A stretch of DNA of 64,000 nt from Thermoclostridium sp036562185. Lineage in GTDB: Bacteria; Bacillota; Clostridia; DSM-8532. A program made the position numbers and the translations under genes. The notes under the pieces were generated by a model. The model did no database searches. It had not been told where the DNA came from and saw nothing but the letters and a program-made list of their open reading frames with translations. The first letter of the stretch is position 1, and every line of letters starts with the position of its first letter. This document shows positions 16,958 through 25,103 of the stretch, piece by piece. The stretch covers positions 81,873 to 145,872 of the forward strand of contig DATCKN010000036.1 in the NCBI GenBank assembly GCA_036562185.1, written 5' to 3'.

Positions 16958-17386
16958 ATGATTTTGCGCGATTGTGCCGGAGGTGTTGTATTCTCCAGCA
17001 ATCATAAGGTTTTCCTTCTAAAAAACGAAAAAGGGGAGTGGGTATTTCCAAAAGGGGTAATCAGGAACAATGAACTTCAAAGTGAAGTAGCTCTTAGAAG
17101 GGTAGCGGAAGAAGGCGGTATCAGTGCCACTATCATTTCACCTGCGGGCAGAACAAATTATGAGTTTTTTTCTGTAACCAGGCAGCAGCCTGTATGTAAT
17201 CGGATAACATGGTATATAATGCTGGCAGACAGCGAAGATTATAAAATTGGTGAACCTGAGAAGTTTCAGGATGCCGGTTTCTTTACAGTAGAAGAAGCCA
17301 TGGAGAAAATAACCTATAGTCAGGATCGCTCGTTACTTCACGTATCTTATCTTAAATTCAAGGAATTGACTCAGGTAGCAAGTTAA
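16958..17386 (+). CDS. NUDIX hydrolase domain protein with variant NUDIX box
   Basis: The 142-residue protein shows the NUDIX fold start (RDCAGGVVFSSNHKVFLLKN, GEWVFPKG) and the box GVIRNNELQSEVALRR followed by VAEEGGI. The spacing Gx5E...EExG is kept, but the usual REUxEE reads RRVAEE: one of the metal-binding glutamates is arginine. It may still hydrolyse a nucleoside diphosphate derivative with changed metal use, or act only as a binding domain. ATG 16958 is 8 bases from an AAAGGGG site and is preferred over 16940 and 16952. Confidence 0.85.
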   Translation: MILRDCAGGVVFSSNHKVFLLKNEKGEWVFPKGVIRNNELQSEVALRRVAEEGGISATIISPAGRTNYEFFSVTRQQPVCNRITWYIMLADSEDYKIGEPEKFQDAGFFTVEEAMEKITYSQDRSLLHVSYLKFKELTQVAS

Positions 17387-17818
17387 TTAATTGAAAGAGT
17401 TTGAAAATAACGGGTTAGCCTGTTGGGTTCCCGATAAAATTGCATATTATAATAGAATTATTTCCGGGGGTAGTTTACTGGACTATCCCCCGGTATATAA
17501 CAACGCATATAAACCATTTATGCTTAATCGCAAAAGCAAATAAGCTTTTTATTTTCATGTTCATATCCCTATTTATTATTTGTCATGAACATATATTTTC
17601 TGATAGAATAATTGTTGACCAAAGAGCTGTTCAATTTTTGATCTTGCCAAAATGCCCGGAATAGAAGCCTGTTAAGCGGGATAAACGATAAATGCTCCGG
17701 TGGTTCAATTCCCGAACTGGGCTTTTGATAATATGCTCATGGGTGTAATTAACAATATTTTTTATGACTGTATTTTGCTTCTGCATTTGCACAAGTGCTC
17801 GTTGAATGGAGTGGTCGG
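17387..17818. other. Intergenic region, possible hairpins, no clear gene
   Basis: It contains a GC-rich stem with a one-base bulge (CCGGGGG at 17464-17470 with CCCCCGG near 17486-17492) lacking a good T-run, and a second inverted repeat ATGTTCAT/ATGAACAT near 17553-17590. A stretch around 17651-17720 has tRNA-like phrases but does not fold as a tRNA. Open frames here have no family look. Confidence 0.4.
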
Positions 17819-18472
17819 GTGTACGACAGTATTCGTACTGTTTTAAGCAGTGGAAACGGAGAATATGAAGAAAAGCGTTCCAGGTTTTTGTCCTGGGTTT
17901 TTCCTGTGGCTTCAGAGGAAGACGTTTTTTCACATTTGGCACAGCTAAAGAAAAAATACTATGATGCAAGGCATCATTGCTATGCTTATATTATAGAAGG
18001 GGAAACAGAAATACAAAGGTTCAGCGACGATGGTGAGCCTTCCGGAACAGCAGGCCTCCCGATACTTGAAGCAATTAAGAAAAAAGGCCTTACGAATGTG
18101 CTGGTTGTCGTTGTACGGTACTTCGGAGGTATACTTCTTGGCGCTTCAGGATTGGTAAGGGCATATGGTAAGGCTGCGGTATCAGCCCTTGACAATGCCA
18201 GGATAGTGACCAGAAAATTATGCTATGAAGCCTGTATACGGATGGATTATACTCTTTACGGGAGAATACGAAATTTTGTCGATTCCGGCAATATCCCGGT
18301 ATATGACTCAAGCTTCACAAACATTGTTGAAATGGTTCTTATAGTCGAAGAAGAACGGAAAGAGAATTTCCAAAAGGAAGTGGTTGATATTACCGGCGGA
18401 AAGGCTGAAATAGTTTTTGACCGGAAGGTACATGCATACTTTGATGAAGATGGGAATTATGTAAGAACATAA
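17819..18472 (+). CDS. YigZ/IMPACT (UPF0029) family protein
   Basis: The 217-residue protein carries the UPF0029 core: EEKRSRFLSWVFPV, KKKYYDARHHCYAYIIEG, FSDDGEPSGTAGLPILEAI and VVVRYFGGILLGASGLVRAY. A C-terminal DUF1949-type domain follows (YTLYGRIRNFVDSGNIPVYD). The eukaryotic relative IMPACT regulates GCN2; bacterial function is not defined. The GTG at 17819 follows a GGAGTGG site and gives the usual length; an upstream frame start at 17795 is less likely. Confidence 0.88.
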   Translation: MYDSIRTVLSSGNGEYEEKRSRFLSWVFPVASEEDVFSHLAQLKKKYYDARHHCYAYIIEGETEIQRFSDDGEPSGTAGLPILEAIKKKGLTNVLVVVVRYFGGILLGASGLVRAYGKAAVSALDNARIVTRKLCYEACIRMDYTLYGRIRNFVDSGNIPVYDSSFTNIVEMVLIVEEERKENFQKEVVDITGGKAEIVFDRKVHAYFDEDGNYVRT

Positions 18473-18569
18473 GGCATCGATTTGTGAGATATCACAGTTG
18501 AAAATGTTTTTATGTCATGAGAGAATATACTGTGTTAATTTTAATTTGATATTTTTTTGAGGTGGTATT

Positions 18570-19304
18570 ATGTCAGGACATTCGAAGTGGAACAATATAA
18601 GGCATAAAAAAGAAAAAACAGACGCGCAGAAGGGGAAAATATTCACAAAATTAGGTAAAGAAATAGCTATGGCTGTGAAAGCAGGCGGACCGGATCCTAA
18701 CTCGAATTCACGGCTTAAAGACGCAATAGCAAAAGCGAAAGCAAATAATATGCCAAATGACAACATAATGAGAAGCATTAAGAAGGCATCAGGTGATCAG
18801 ATCGATGACAACTACGAAGAAATTGTTTATGAAGGATATGGTCCGGGGGGAGTTGCCGTTATAGTAGAAACACTCACCGACAACAGAAACCGGACGGCAG
18901 GGGATATAAGACACCTGTTTGACAAATTTGGCGGTAACCTTGGAACAACCGGCTGCGTATCTTTTATGTTTGATAAAAGAGGACAGATAATAATTGAAAA
19001 AACAGAAAACATAAACGAAGACAATTTAATGATGACTGCACTGGAAGCCGGTGCACTTGATGTGGTTGTTGAAGACGAATATTATGAGATAATTACCGAT
19101 CCGCTGGATTTTTCAGTGGTAGCCGAAACATTGGAGAAGGAAGGATACAAATTTGAAAACGCAGAGGTAGCGATGATTCCAAAGACAACCACCACATTAA
19201 CCAATGAGGATATGATCGCCAACATGGAAAAACTAATTGACAGGCTGGAAGACCACGATGATGTGCAAAATATTTATCATAACTGGGAACAGGATGATGA
19301 TTAA
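18570..19304 (+). CDS. yebC: YebC/PmpR (TACO1-like) translation/transcription factor
   Basis: It has 244 residues, with the family start SGHSKWNNIRHKKEKTDAQK, GGPDPNSNSRLKDAIAKAKA and YEGYGPGGVAVIVETLTDNR, all diagnostic. YebC proteins were long called transcription regulators; recent work on YebC2/TACO1 shows help to ribosomes stalled at proline stretches. The ATG follows GAGGTGG. FabZ begins 25 bases after its stop. Confidence 0.96.
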   Translation: MSGHSKWNNIRHKKEKTDAQKGKIFTKLGKEIAMAVKAGGPDPNSNSRLKDAIAKAKANNMPNDNIMRSIKKASGDQIDDNYEEIVYEGYGPGGVAVIVETLTDNRNRTAGDIRHLFDKFGGNLGTTGCVSFMFDKRGQIIIEKTENINEDNLMMTALEAGALDVVVEDEYYEIITDPLDFSVVAETLEKEGYKFENAEVAMIPKTTTTLTNEDMIANMEKLIDRLEDHDDVQNIYHNWEQDDD

Positions 19305-19329
19305 ATTCTGAGATTTGGGAGAATAACAT

Positions 19330-19788
19330 ATGGAGAAGAAATCCTTGGACATTAATGCGATTAAAGAAATTATTCCCCACAGGTTTCCGTTTCTTCTTCT
19401 GGATAAAATAACAGAGGTGGAACTGGAACCTGTGGTCAGAGCAGTCGGGATTAAGAACGTAACAATAAATGAGCCGTTTTTTCAGGGGCATTTCCCGTCC
19501 TACCCGGTAATGCCCGGCGTACTGATTGTTGAGGCATTGGCTCAAACCGCCTGTGTCGCAGGTATGATGATCGAGGAAAACAAGGGTAAAATCCCGTTGT
19601 TTACCGGTATTGAGGAAATGAAATTCAGAAGGCAGGTAGTGCCGGGAGACACGCTGAAACTTGAAGTTGAGTTTACTGCAATGCGCCGTGGCATGGGGAA
19701 GGCAAATGTACGTGCTTCTGTTCAGGATCAGACAGCGGCAGAGGGTGTAATAAAGTTTGCAATCATTGAACCAAAAGGAAAAGAGTAG
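19330..19788 (+). CDS. fabZ: 3-hydroxyacyl-[ACP] dehydratase FabZ
   Basis: It dehydrates beta-hydroxyacyl-ACP in type II fatty-acid elongation. The 152-residue hot-dog fold keeps the catalytic histidine in IIPHRFPFLLLDKITEVE (about residue 17), the signature FFQGHFPSYPVMPGVLIVEA with the catalytic glutamate, and AQTACVAGMM. It stands alone, away from other fab genes, between yebC and a phosphoesterase; two bases separate its stop from the next ATG, which implies translational coupling. Confidence 0.96.
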   Translation: MEKKSLDINAIKEIIPHRFPFLLLDKITEVELEPVVRAVGIKNVTINEPFFQGHFPSYPVMPGVLIVEALAQTACVAGMMIEENKGKIPLFTGIEEMKFRRQVVPGDTLKLEVEFTAMRRGMGKANVRASVQDQTAAEGVIKFAIIEPKGKE

Positions 19789-19790
19789 CT

Positions 19791-20495
19791 ATGCGAGTAT
19801 TTGCCATATCTGATTTACATCTTTCCCTGGCCGAGGATAAACCCATGGATATTTTTGACCAGGTCTGGAAAGATTACATGAGGCGCATAAGGGAAAACTG
19901 GATTAGGATAGTCGGACAGGATGATTTGGTTTTGCTCCCGGGAGATTTGTCGTGGGCAATGTATCTTGAGAAATCAGACCCGGATTTTCTGTATATAGAA
20001 TCGCTTCCCGGGAAAAAAATAATTTCAAAGGGAAATCACGATTATTGGTGGACAACCCACAGTAAATTGAATAAGTTTAAAGAAAGCTTGTCATTAAACA
20101 GCATTACATTTCTCCAAAACAATGCTTATTTTTACAAAGACCTGGCCATAGTGGGCACCAGGGGTTGGAAGAATCCGGAAGAGGACGATTTTTCTGCCGA
20201 AGATGAGAAAATATACAATCGGGAACTGGAGAGGCTGAAATTATCATTGAAGCTAACCGATGGTTTTGACGGTTCCAGGGTTGCCATGCTCCATTACCCT
20301 CCTTTCTCAGCCAGAGGGAAACCTACAGGTTTTGTTGATGTTATGAAGAGCTTCAGGGTAAATATCTGTGTTTACGGGCATTTGCACGGCAAAAGCAGTA
20401 ATATGGCAGTAGAAGGGCTTGTGGACGGGATAAGGTACCATTTGGTGTCAGCAGATTATTTGAAATTTGAACCGCTTTATATAGGTGAGTGGTAA
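19791..20495 (+). CDS. Metallophosphoesterase
   Basis: The 234-residue cytoplasmic protein has all calcineurin-type metal motifs: ISDLHLS near the start, LPGDLSWAM (about residues 46-54), KGNHDYWWTTHSK, LHYPPFSARG and YGHLHGKSS. The substrate is unknown; this short phosphohydrolase type is common in clostridia beside dnaX or fabZ. It overlaps the long frame of dnaX at its 3' end. Confidence 0.92.
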   Translation: MRVFAISDLHLSLAEDKPMDIFDQVWKDYMRRIRENWIRIVGQDDLVLLPGDLSWAMYLEKSDPDFLYIESLPGKKIISKGNHDYWWTTHSKLNKFKESLSLNSITFLQNNAYFYKDLAIVGTRGWKNPEEDDFSAEDEKIYNRELERLKLSLKLTDGFDGSRVAMLHYPPFSARGKPTGFVDVMKSFRVNICVYGHLHGKSSNMAVEGLVDGIRYHLVSADYLKFEPLYIGEW

Positions 20496-20506
20496 AGGAA
20501 CAAGGG

Positions 20507-22171
20507 GTGATTAAAACGTCGCATCAGGCATTATATCGGACATACAGGCCACAAACTTTTGATGATGTTGTAGAACAGCAGCATATCGTTACAACCTTAA
20601 AAAACGCTGTTATGTCGAAAAAGGTTGCTCATGCATATCTCTTTTGCGGTACCCGCGGCACAGGAAAAACCACCATGGCCAAAATATTTGCCCGTGCGGT
20701 GAATTGCCTGAATCCTGTCAACGGTAATCCGTGCAACGAATGTGAAATATGCAGGGGAATTATCAACGGGACAATTCTTGATGTTGCCGAAATAGATGCT
20801 GCATCAAATAACAGCGTTGACAATGTAAGAAGTATAATTGATGAAGTTGTATATACTCCTACCAGAGCCTATAAAAAAGTGTATATTATTGATGAAGTGC
20901 ACATGCTGTCAATAGGTGCCTTTAATGCGTTACTTAAAACACTGGAGGAACCCCCGGAACACGTAATATTTATATTAGCCACAACAGAGCCGCACAAACT
21001 GCCGGCTACCGTTCTTTCCCGGTGCCAGCGGTTTGATTTCAGGCGTATAACATCCAGGGGAATAGCAGAAAGGCTTATTAAGATCTCAAAAGAATGCAAT
21101 GTAACCTTGTCTGAAGAGGCTGCCCTTTTTATTGCTTCTCTCAGCGAGGGAGCGTTAAGAGATGGCATTAGTATTCTTGATCAGTGTATCTCCACCGGAA
21201 ATGACATGTTAGATCTGGGAAATGTCCAAAGAATAATTGGAGTTGCCCCGGGCACTGTAATAATAAATACCATAAAATTTCTTGCCGAACGGAATGGCAA
21301 AGAAGCAATTTCCCAAATTGAGCTGATTTTTTCAGAGGGCAAGGATCCCGGCCAGTTTGTCCATAATTTAATACGCTTCCTCAGGGATATTCTTGTTTTC
21401 AAAACCACTAACAACCTTGAGCATCTGTACAGCGTAACCGAAGAAGAAAAAAAGGCAGTTCAATATTTCTCAGAAATAATTTCGATGGATTTTGGCCTTG
21501 CTGTAATACGTGAGCTGACCGATTTGGAAGCCGCGCTTAAATGGAGTTCAAGCCAGCGTATTCTGATTGAAACGGTATTTCTGCGCATTTGCTCCAGAGA
21601 GATGAATAACCCTGAGAAAGATTTGTCCGGACGCATAAGCCTTTTGGAGGAAAGAATACGGAGTATTGAAGAGATGATTCTTAAAGGCGGAATCAGCACT
21701 GCTAATTTAAATGAGAAAGCTTCAGCCGGTGAAAAAAAGGAGAGGAAGGCCCAGGACAAAAACTCCGGAAAGGCAGTGAAAAATGACACCGGGAATAATA
21801 CAGAAAGTGCCGGAACCGATCATAAACCCGGTTTGAATCCATATCCGGAGTGGAATAATGTGCTGCGGGAACTGTCAAGCATTGGGCGCATGAAGCTTTA
21901 TAGCAGTCTTATTGACACAGCTGCAGTATTGGTTGATGAAAATACTGTTGGAATATATATAAGTGAAGATGATGAATTTAAAAACCGTGTCCTGAAAGAA
22001 AATGAGAACATCACGGCAATAACCGAAGCAATAAAAAGGTGCACCGGAGAAGACCTGAGGGTGGTAGTCCTAAGTTTAAAAAAAGAAAGTGAAGATGAGT
22101 CGCCGGTGCCTGAAAAAATCCTGGATTTTGTTAAGAGAAAAGGCTTAAAACTTGATATTATAGAGGGCTAG
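20507..22171 (+). CDS. dnaX: DNA polymerase III subunit tau (and possible gamma)
   Basis: Clamp-loader ATPase of the replicase. The N-terminal core is complete: YRTYRPQTFDDVVEQQHIV, Walker A FCGTRGTGKTTMAKIFARAV, the zinc-binding CLNPVNGNPCNECEICRG, YIIDEVHMLSIGAFNALLKT with DEVH Walker B, sensor ATTEPHKLPATVLSRCQRFD. A charged linker then leads to a divergent tau C-terminus. The frame can begin at GTG 20489, but GTG 20507 is 7 bases after AAAGGA. At 21733-21739 the heptamer A AAA AAG lies in the correct phase for -1 slippage; the shifted frame stops at 21784-21786, predicting a gamma-like product of about 426 residues. Confidence 0.95.
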   Translation: MIKTSHQALYRTYRPQTFDDVVEQQHIVTTLKNAVMSKKVAHAYLFCGTRGTGKTTMAKIFARAVNCLNPVNGNPCNECEICRGIINGTILDVAEIDAASNNSVDNVRSIIDEVVYTPTRAYKKVYIIDEVHMLSIGAFNALLKTLEEPPEHVIFILATTEPHKLPATVLSRCQRFDFRRITSRGIAERLIKISKECNVTLSEEAALFIASLSEGALRDGISILDQCISTGNDMLDLGNVQRIIGVAPGTVIINTIKFLAERNGKEAISQIELIFSEGKDPGQFVHNLIRFLRDILVFKTTNNLEHLYSVTEEEKKAVQYFSEIISMDFGLAVIRELTDLEAALKWSSSQRILIETVFLRICSREMNNPEKDLSGRISLLEERIRSIEEMILKGGISTANLNEKASAGEKKERKAQDKNSGKAVKNDTGNNTESAGTDHKPGLNPYPEWNNVLRELSSIGRMKLYSSLIDTAAVLVDENTVGIYISEDDEFKNRVLKENENITAITEAIKRCTGEDLRVVVLSLKKESEDESPVPEKILDFVKRKGLKLDIIEG

Positions 22172-22772
22172 AATGATATAATAATTTTCTGTAAATTATT
22201 GCAAAACATATTGACAACACAATAGTTAAACTGATATAGTAAATTAAAGAACAGGAGCACAAAAACTGTTTCCTCTGATATGTATCTTTTTTGGTTTTTC
22301 AGTCCAATATATTACTAAGGGCTTTGCTAAATCCAGTTAATCATAAATATTACCCTATGAATACAATATAATTTAAATGTTTTGAGTTATGTCCGGGTTT
22401 TTGTGGTTTAATTGGTTGTTCAATTGGTATAACGAGGCTCCGAATTGGGTTCACGCTCTTTAAAGATTACGGGTACATAATTCATAAACAGGCGGTGTGT
22501 GGGAACACATTCCTGATTGAAACGGTTTATTTAAATTGCTTAACAATTTTTTGATTGTATTAATTTTCTGCGGGAAATATATTTTGGTATTCACAAAAGC
22601 CAAAATTTTTAATATGATCTAATATTAGTAAAAGAATTTTTTGATTATGCAGACCTGAGATATTCACTCTGATATAGTGGATAGTACAGGCGTTTCGTAG
22701 ATAGTGAATTGGTTAATCAATAATACCAATCAATATAGGTTTCAACTTTAAAACAAAATAAGGCGGTGTATC
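22172..22772. promoter_or_regulatory. Rho promoter region and long 5' leader
   Basis: The 600 bases before rho contain a good promoter (TTGACA 22211-22216, 18 bases, TATAGT 22235-22240) and then a leader of about 525 bases without a coding frame. Short inverted repeats occur (for example ATTGGT/ACCAAT near 22710-22733). The phrase AGGCGGTGT appears twice, at about 22490 and just before the rho ATG. A long leader is consistent with Rho controlling its own synthesis, which is known in other bacteria; here it is inference. Confidence 0.5.
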
Positions 22773-24533
22773 ATGGAAGATATAGCAAAACTGCAAGGCA
22801 AGAGCCTGAATGATTTAAGGTATATTGCCAAAGTAATGGGTATAAAGAGCATAACCCGTTATAGAAAGCAGGAATTAATAGAGAAAATATTGGCTGCTGG
22901 AGAGAATAAGGATGAGCTTGTCCAATCGGTGCAAAGCACAATAAAAAGAAGACCCGGACGTCCAAGGAAAAAAGATAATGACGGTGCTCCTGAATTGCAG
23001 GCTGAACAACAGCAGGCCGTTACCGATGAAGAGAAAGAGGAAAAAGAACCTGTAAGCCCGGATTTACCTGAAGAAACCGGCAAAGAGTCCGATGAAACAG
23101 GGACAGTGCAATCTGAAGAAGTATCCGAAGAGTCCCGTGAAACGGTTGAGCAGGATGAAAAGTACATTCCTGCCAAAGACGAAGGGGACAAAGTAGAACC
23201 GGTTGCCTTTACCGATAAGGAACAGCAGGAAAATGAAGAGAAAATCACACAGGAAACAGTTGTTGAAGAAAAGGATAAACAGGATAAAGTTCAGGAAAAA
23301 GATGCTCCTGTTGAAGTTAATGCCAAGGAATCGAAGGAACACAGCATTAAGCCGGTTCACATAAGGGATTTGTCCAGACTTGAAAGTGATGAACCTGTAA
23401 GCGGAATACTTGAAGTTTTACCCGATGGATATGGCTTCTTAAGGGGTCAGAATTATCTGTCAGGGCCGCGTGATATATATGTATCCCCATCTCAAATTAG
23501 GCGTTTTAATCTGAAAACCGGAGATAAAATTGTCGGAAAGGGAAGAATTCAAAAGGAAGGCGAAAAGTTCCAGGCGCTGTTGTATGTACTTTCGGTAAAT
23601 GGAGATTCGCCGGAGGTTGCTCAGCAAAGAAAGCCTTTCGATCAACTGACACCAATCTATCCCAATGAAAGAATAACCCTTGAGACTGAGCCCAAAGAGC
23701 TTTCTACCCGTTTAATAGATTTAATTGCTCCTATAGGCAAAGGTCAAAGAGGTTTGATAGTATCTCCGCCAAAAGCAGGAAAAACAATTCTCTTAAAAAA
23801 GATTGCCAATGCCATTACCCAAAAATATAAAGATATTGAACTGATAGTACTGCTTATCGACGAAAGACCCGAGGAAGTTACGGATATGCAGCGCTCAATA
23901 AAGGGTGATGTAATATACAGTACATTTGACGAACTGCCCGAACATCACATCAAAGTGGCCGAGATGGTGCTTGAAAGAGCACAAAGGCTTGTTGAGCAGA
24001 AAAAAGATGTTGTTGTATTGCTGGACAGTATAACCCGCCTTGCAAGAGCTTATAATTTAACCATTCCGCCAACGGGAAGGACTCTCTCAGGTGGTCTTGA
24101 TCCAGGAGCATTGCACAAACCGAAAAGGTTTTTTGGTTCTGCAAGGAATATAGAATTCGGAGGAAGTCTTACAATTATTGCAACGGCCTTAATAGATACC
24201 GGAAGCCGTATGGATGATGTTATATACGAAGAATTTAAGGGAACGGGCAATATGGAACTTCATCTCGACAGGAAACTTTCAGAAAAACGTATATTCCCTG
24301 CAATAGATATAAATCGATCGGGAACCCGACGGGAAGAAATGCTGTTAACACAGAAGGAACTTGAGTCTATATGGGCAATTCGTAAGGCTATGAGCAACAT
24401 GGGAACAGCAGAGGTAACGGAGATGATAGTGAACCGTCTGATGCAGACGAAAACCAATGAGGAATTTATTAATGGCATTAATACGGCCTTTATACAAAAA
24501 GAGAAGAATAATTTTGACTTACTGTATAAATAG
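22773..24533 (+). CDS. rho: Transcription termination factor Rho with large N-terminal insertion
   Basis: Rho is a hexameric RNA helicase that ends transcription. The 586 residues exceed the usual 420-430. The Rho-N SAP-like domain (LNDLRYIAKVMGIKSITRYR, about residues 12-40) is separated from the RNA-binding cold-shock-like domain (SGILEVLPDGYGFLRGQNYL, from about 210) by roughly 160 residues rich in E, K, D and Q, opening with an AT-hook-like RRPGRPRKK (59-67). The ATPase core is intact: SPPKAGKTILLKK, LLIDERPEEVTDMQR, LDSITRLARAYN, ALIDTGSRMDDVIYEEFKGT. Insertions here occur in some other Rho proteins and can change RNA binding or cause assembly. Confidence 0.97.
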   Translation: MEDIAKLQGKSLNDLRYIAKVMGIKSITRYRKQELIEKILAAGENKDELVQSVQSTIKRRPGRPRKKDNDGAPELQAEQQQAVTDEEKEEKEPVSPDLPEETGKESDETGTVQSEEVSEESRETVEQDEKYIPAKDEGDKVEPVAFTDKEQQENEEKITQETVVEEKDKQDKVQEKDAPVEVNAKESKEHSIKPVHIRDLSRLESDEPVSGILEVLPDGYGFLRGQNYLSGPRDIYVSPSQIRRFNLKTGDKIVGKGRIQKEGEKFQALLYVLSVNGDSPEVAQQRKPFDQLTPIYPNERITLETEPKELSTRLIDLIAPIGKGQRGLIVSPPKAGKTILLKKIANAITQKYKDIELIVLLIDERPEEVTDMQRSIKGDVIYSTFDELPEHHIKVAEMVLERAQRLVEQKKDVVVLLDSITRLARAYNLTIPPTGRTLSGGLDPGALHKPKRFFGSARNIEFGGSLTIIATALIDTGSRMDDVIYEEFKGTGNMELHLDRKLSEKRIFPAIDINRSGTRREEMLLTQKELESIWAIRKAMSNMGTAEVTEMIVNRLMQTKTNEEFINGINTAFIQKEKNNFDLLYK

Positions 24534-24575
24534 ACGGCTTTGATGCATTAAGCAATGATTAATCGAAATATAAAC

Positions 24576-24602
24576 AGCAGGCGGTAAATTCGCCTGCTTT
24601 TA
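24576..24602 (+). terminator. Intrinsic terminator after rho
   Basis: AGCAGGCG (24576-24583) and CGCCTGCT (24591-24598) form an 8-bp stem followed by a T-run. That rho itself ends at an intrinsic terminator is usual. Confidence 0.9.
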
Positions 24603-24761
24603 TTATGATCGCATATAATACTTATTTTATCAATAAATCCTGTTGTATCTTTTTTTGACAATTAAAATCTGTAGTAGTATTATAATTAATTGTTGAAAAA
24701 AATCTGAAACTATGTGCTGATAGATTTTATATTGATGATTAAATGAATGGGGGAGGTTAAT

Positions 24762-25100
24762 GTGCAACTTTTATTACTGGTACTTAACCGTGTGGAAAAG
24801 CTGGATGACCTTTTAAAAGGTTTTGTAAACGAAGGAATAACCGGTGCTACAATTATAAACAGCACAGGTATGATAAAAGAGCTGGCAAGGCATATGGAAT
24901 ATCAGCCAATTTTCGGTTCACCATGGATTAACATAGATACTGAGAGGAAGGAAAGCAAGACCATATTTATGGCTTTAAATGAGCAGCAGGTGGAAAAAGC
25001 ACGAAAAGTTATCCATCAGGTCATTGGTGACCTGTCTAAACCCGATACCGCAGTTTTATTCACTATTCCACTAATTTCATCAGAAGGGACTGAAAAATAA
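24762..25100 (+). CDS. PII-like (GlnB/CutA-fold) signalling protein
   Basis: The 112-residue product has the small PII-like fold pattern: LLLLVLNRVEKLDDLLKGFV, GITGATIINSTGMIKELAR, then KTIFMALNEQQVEKARKVIH. It lacks the classic uridylylated T-loop motif of GlnB. It ends 3 bases before a CPA2 antiporter gene, so it probably senses a small molecule (nucleotide or metal) and controls that transporter, as found for other transporter-linked PII-like proteins; this is inference. The GTG at 24762 is correctly spaced from GGGGGAGG; ATG 24747 overlaps that site. Confidence 0.7.
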   Translation: MQLLLLVLNRVEKLDDLLKGFVNEGITGATIINSTGMIKELARHMEYQPIFGSPWINIDTERKESKTIFMALNEQQVEKARKVIHQVIGDLSKPDTAVLFTIPLISSEGTEK

Positions 25101-25103
25101 AAT

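Noticed and set aside
16768..17007. Open frame of 79 codons before the NUDIX gene
   Set aside because: It crosses a terminator and overlaps the well-supported NUDIX start in another frame.
17440..17664. Open frame of 74 codons
   Set aside because: Unlikely composition, no ribosome binding site, and it covers hairpin sequences.
17655..17735. Second tRNA-like stretch with GCCCGG/CTGGGC ends and GGTTCAATTCC T-loop
   Set aside because: The T stem and anticodon stem fail to pair and the D-arm is missing; not a working tRNA.
22415..22465. tRNA-like phrases (GTTCAATTGGTATAAC as D-arm, CTCCGAA as Arg-CCG anticodon loop, GGGTTCAC as T-arm)
   Set aside because: The anticodon and T stems do not pair and there is no acceptor stem of the right length. 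At best an old tRNA fragment; a covariance search (tRNAscan) would decide.
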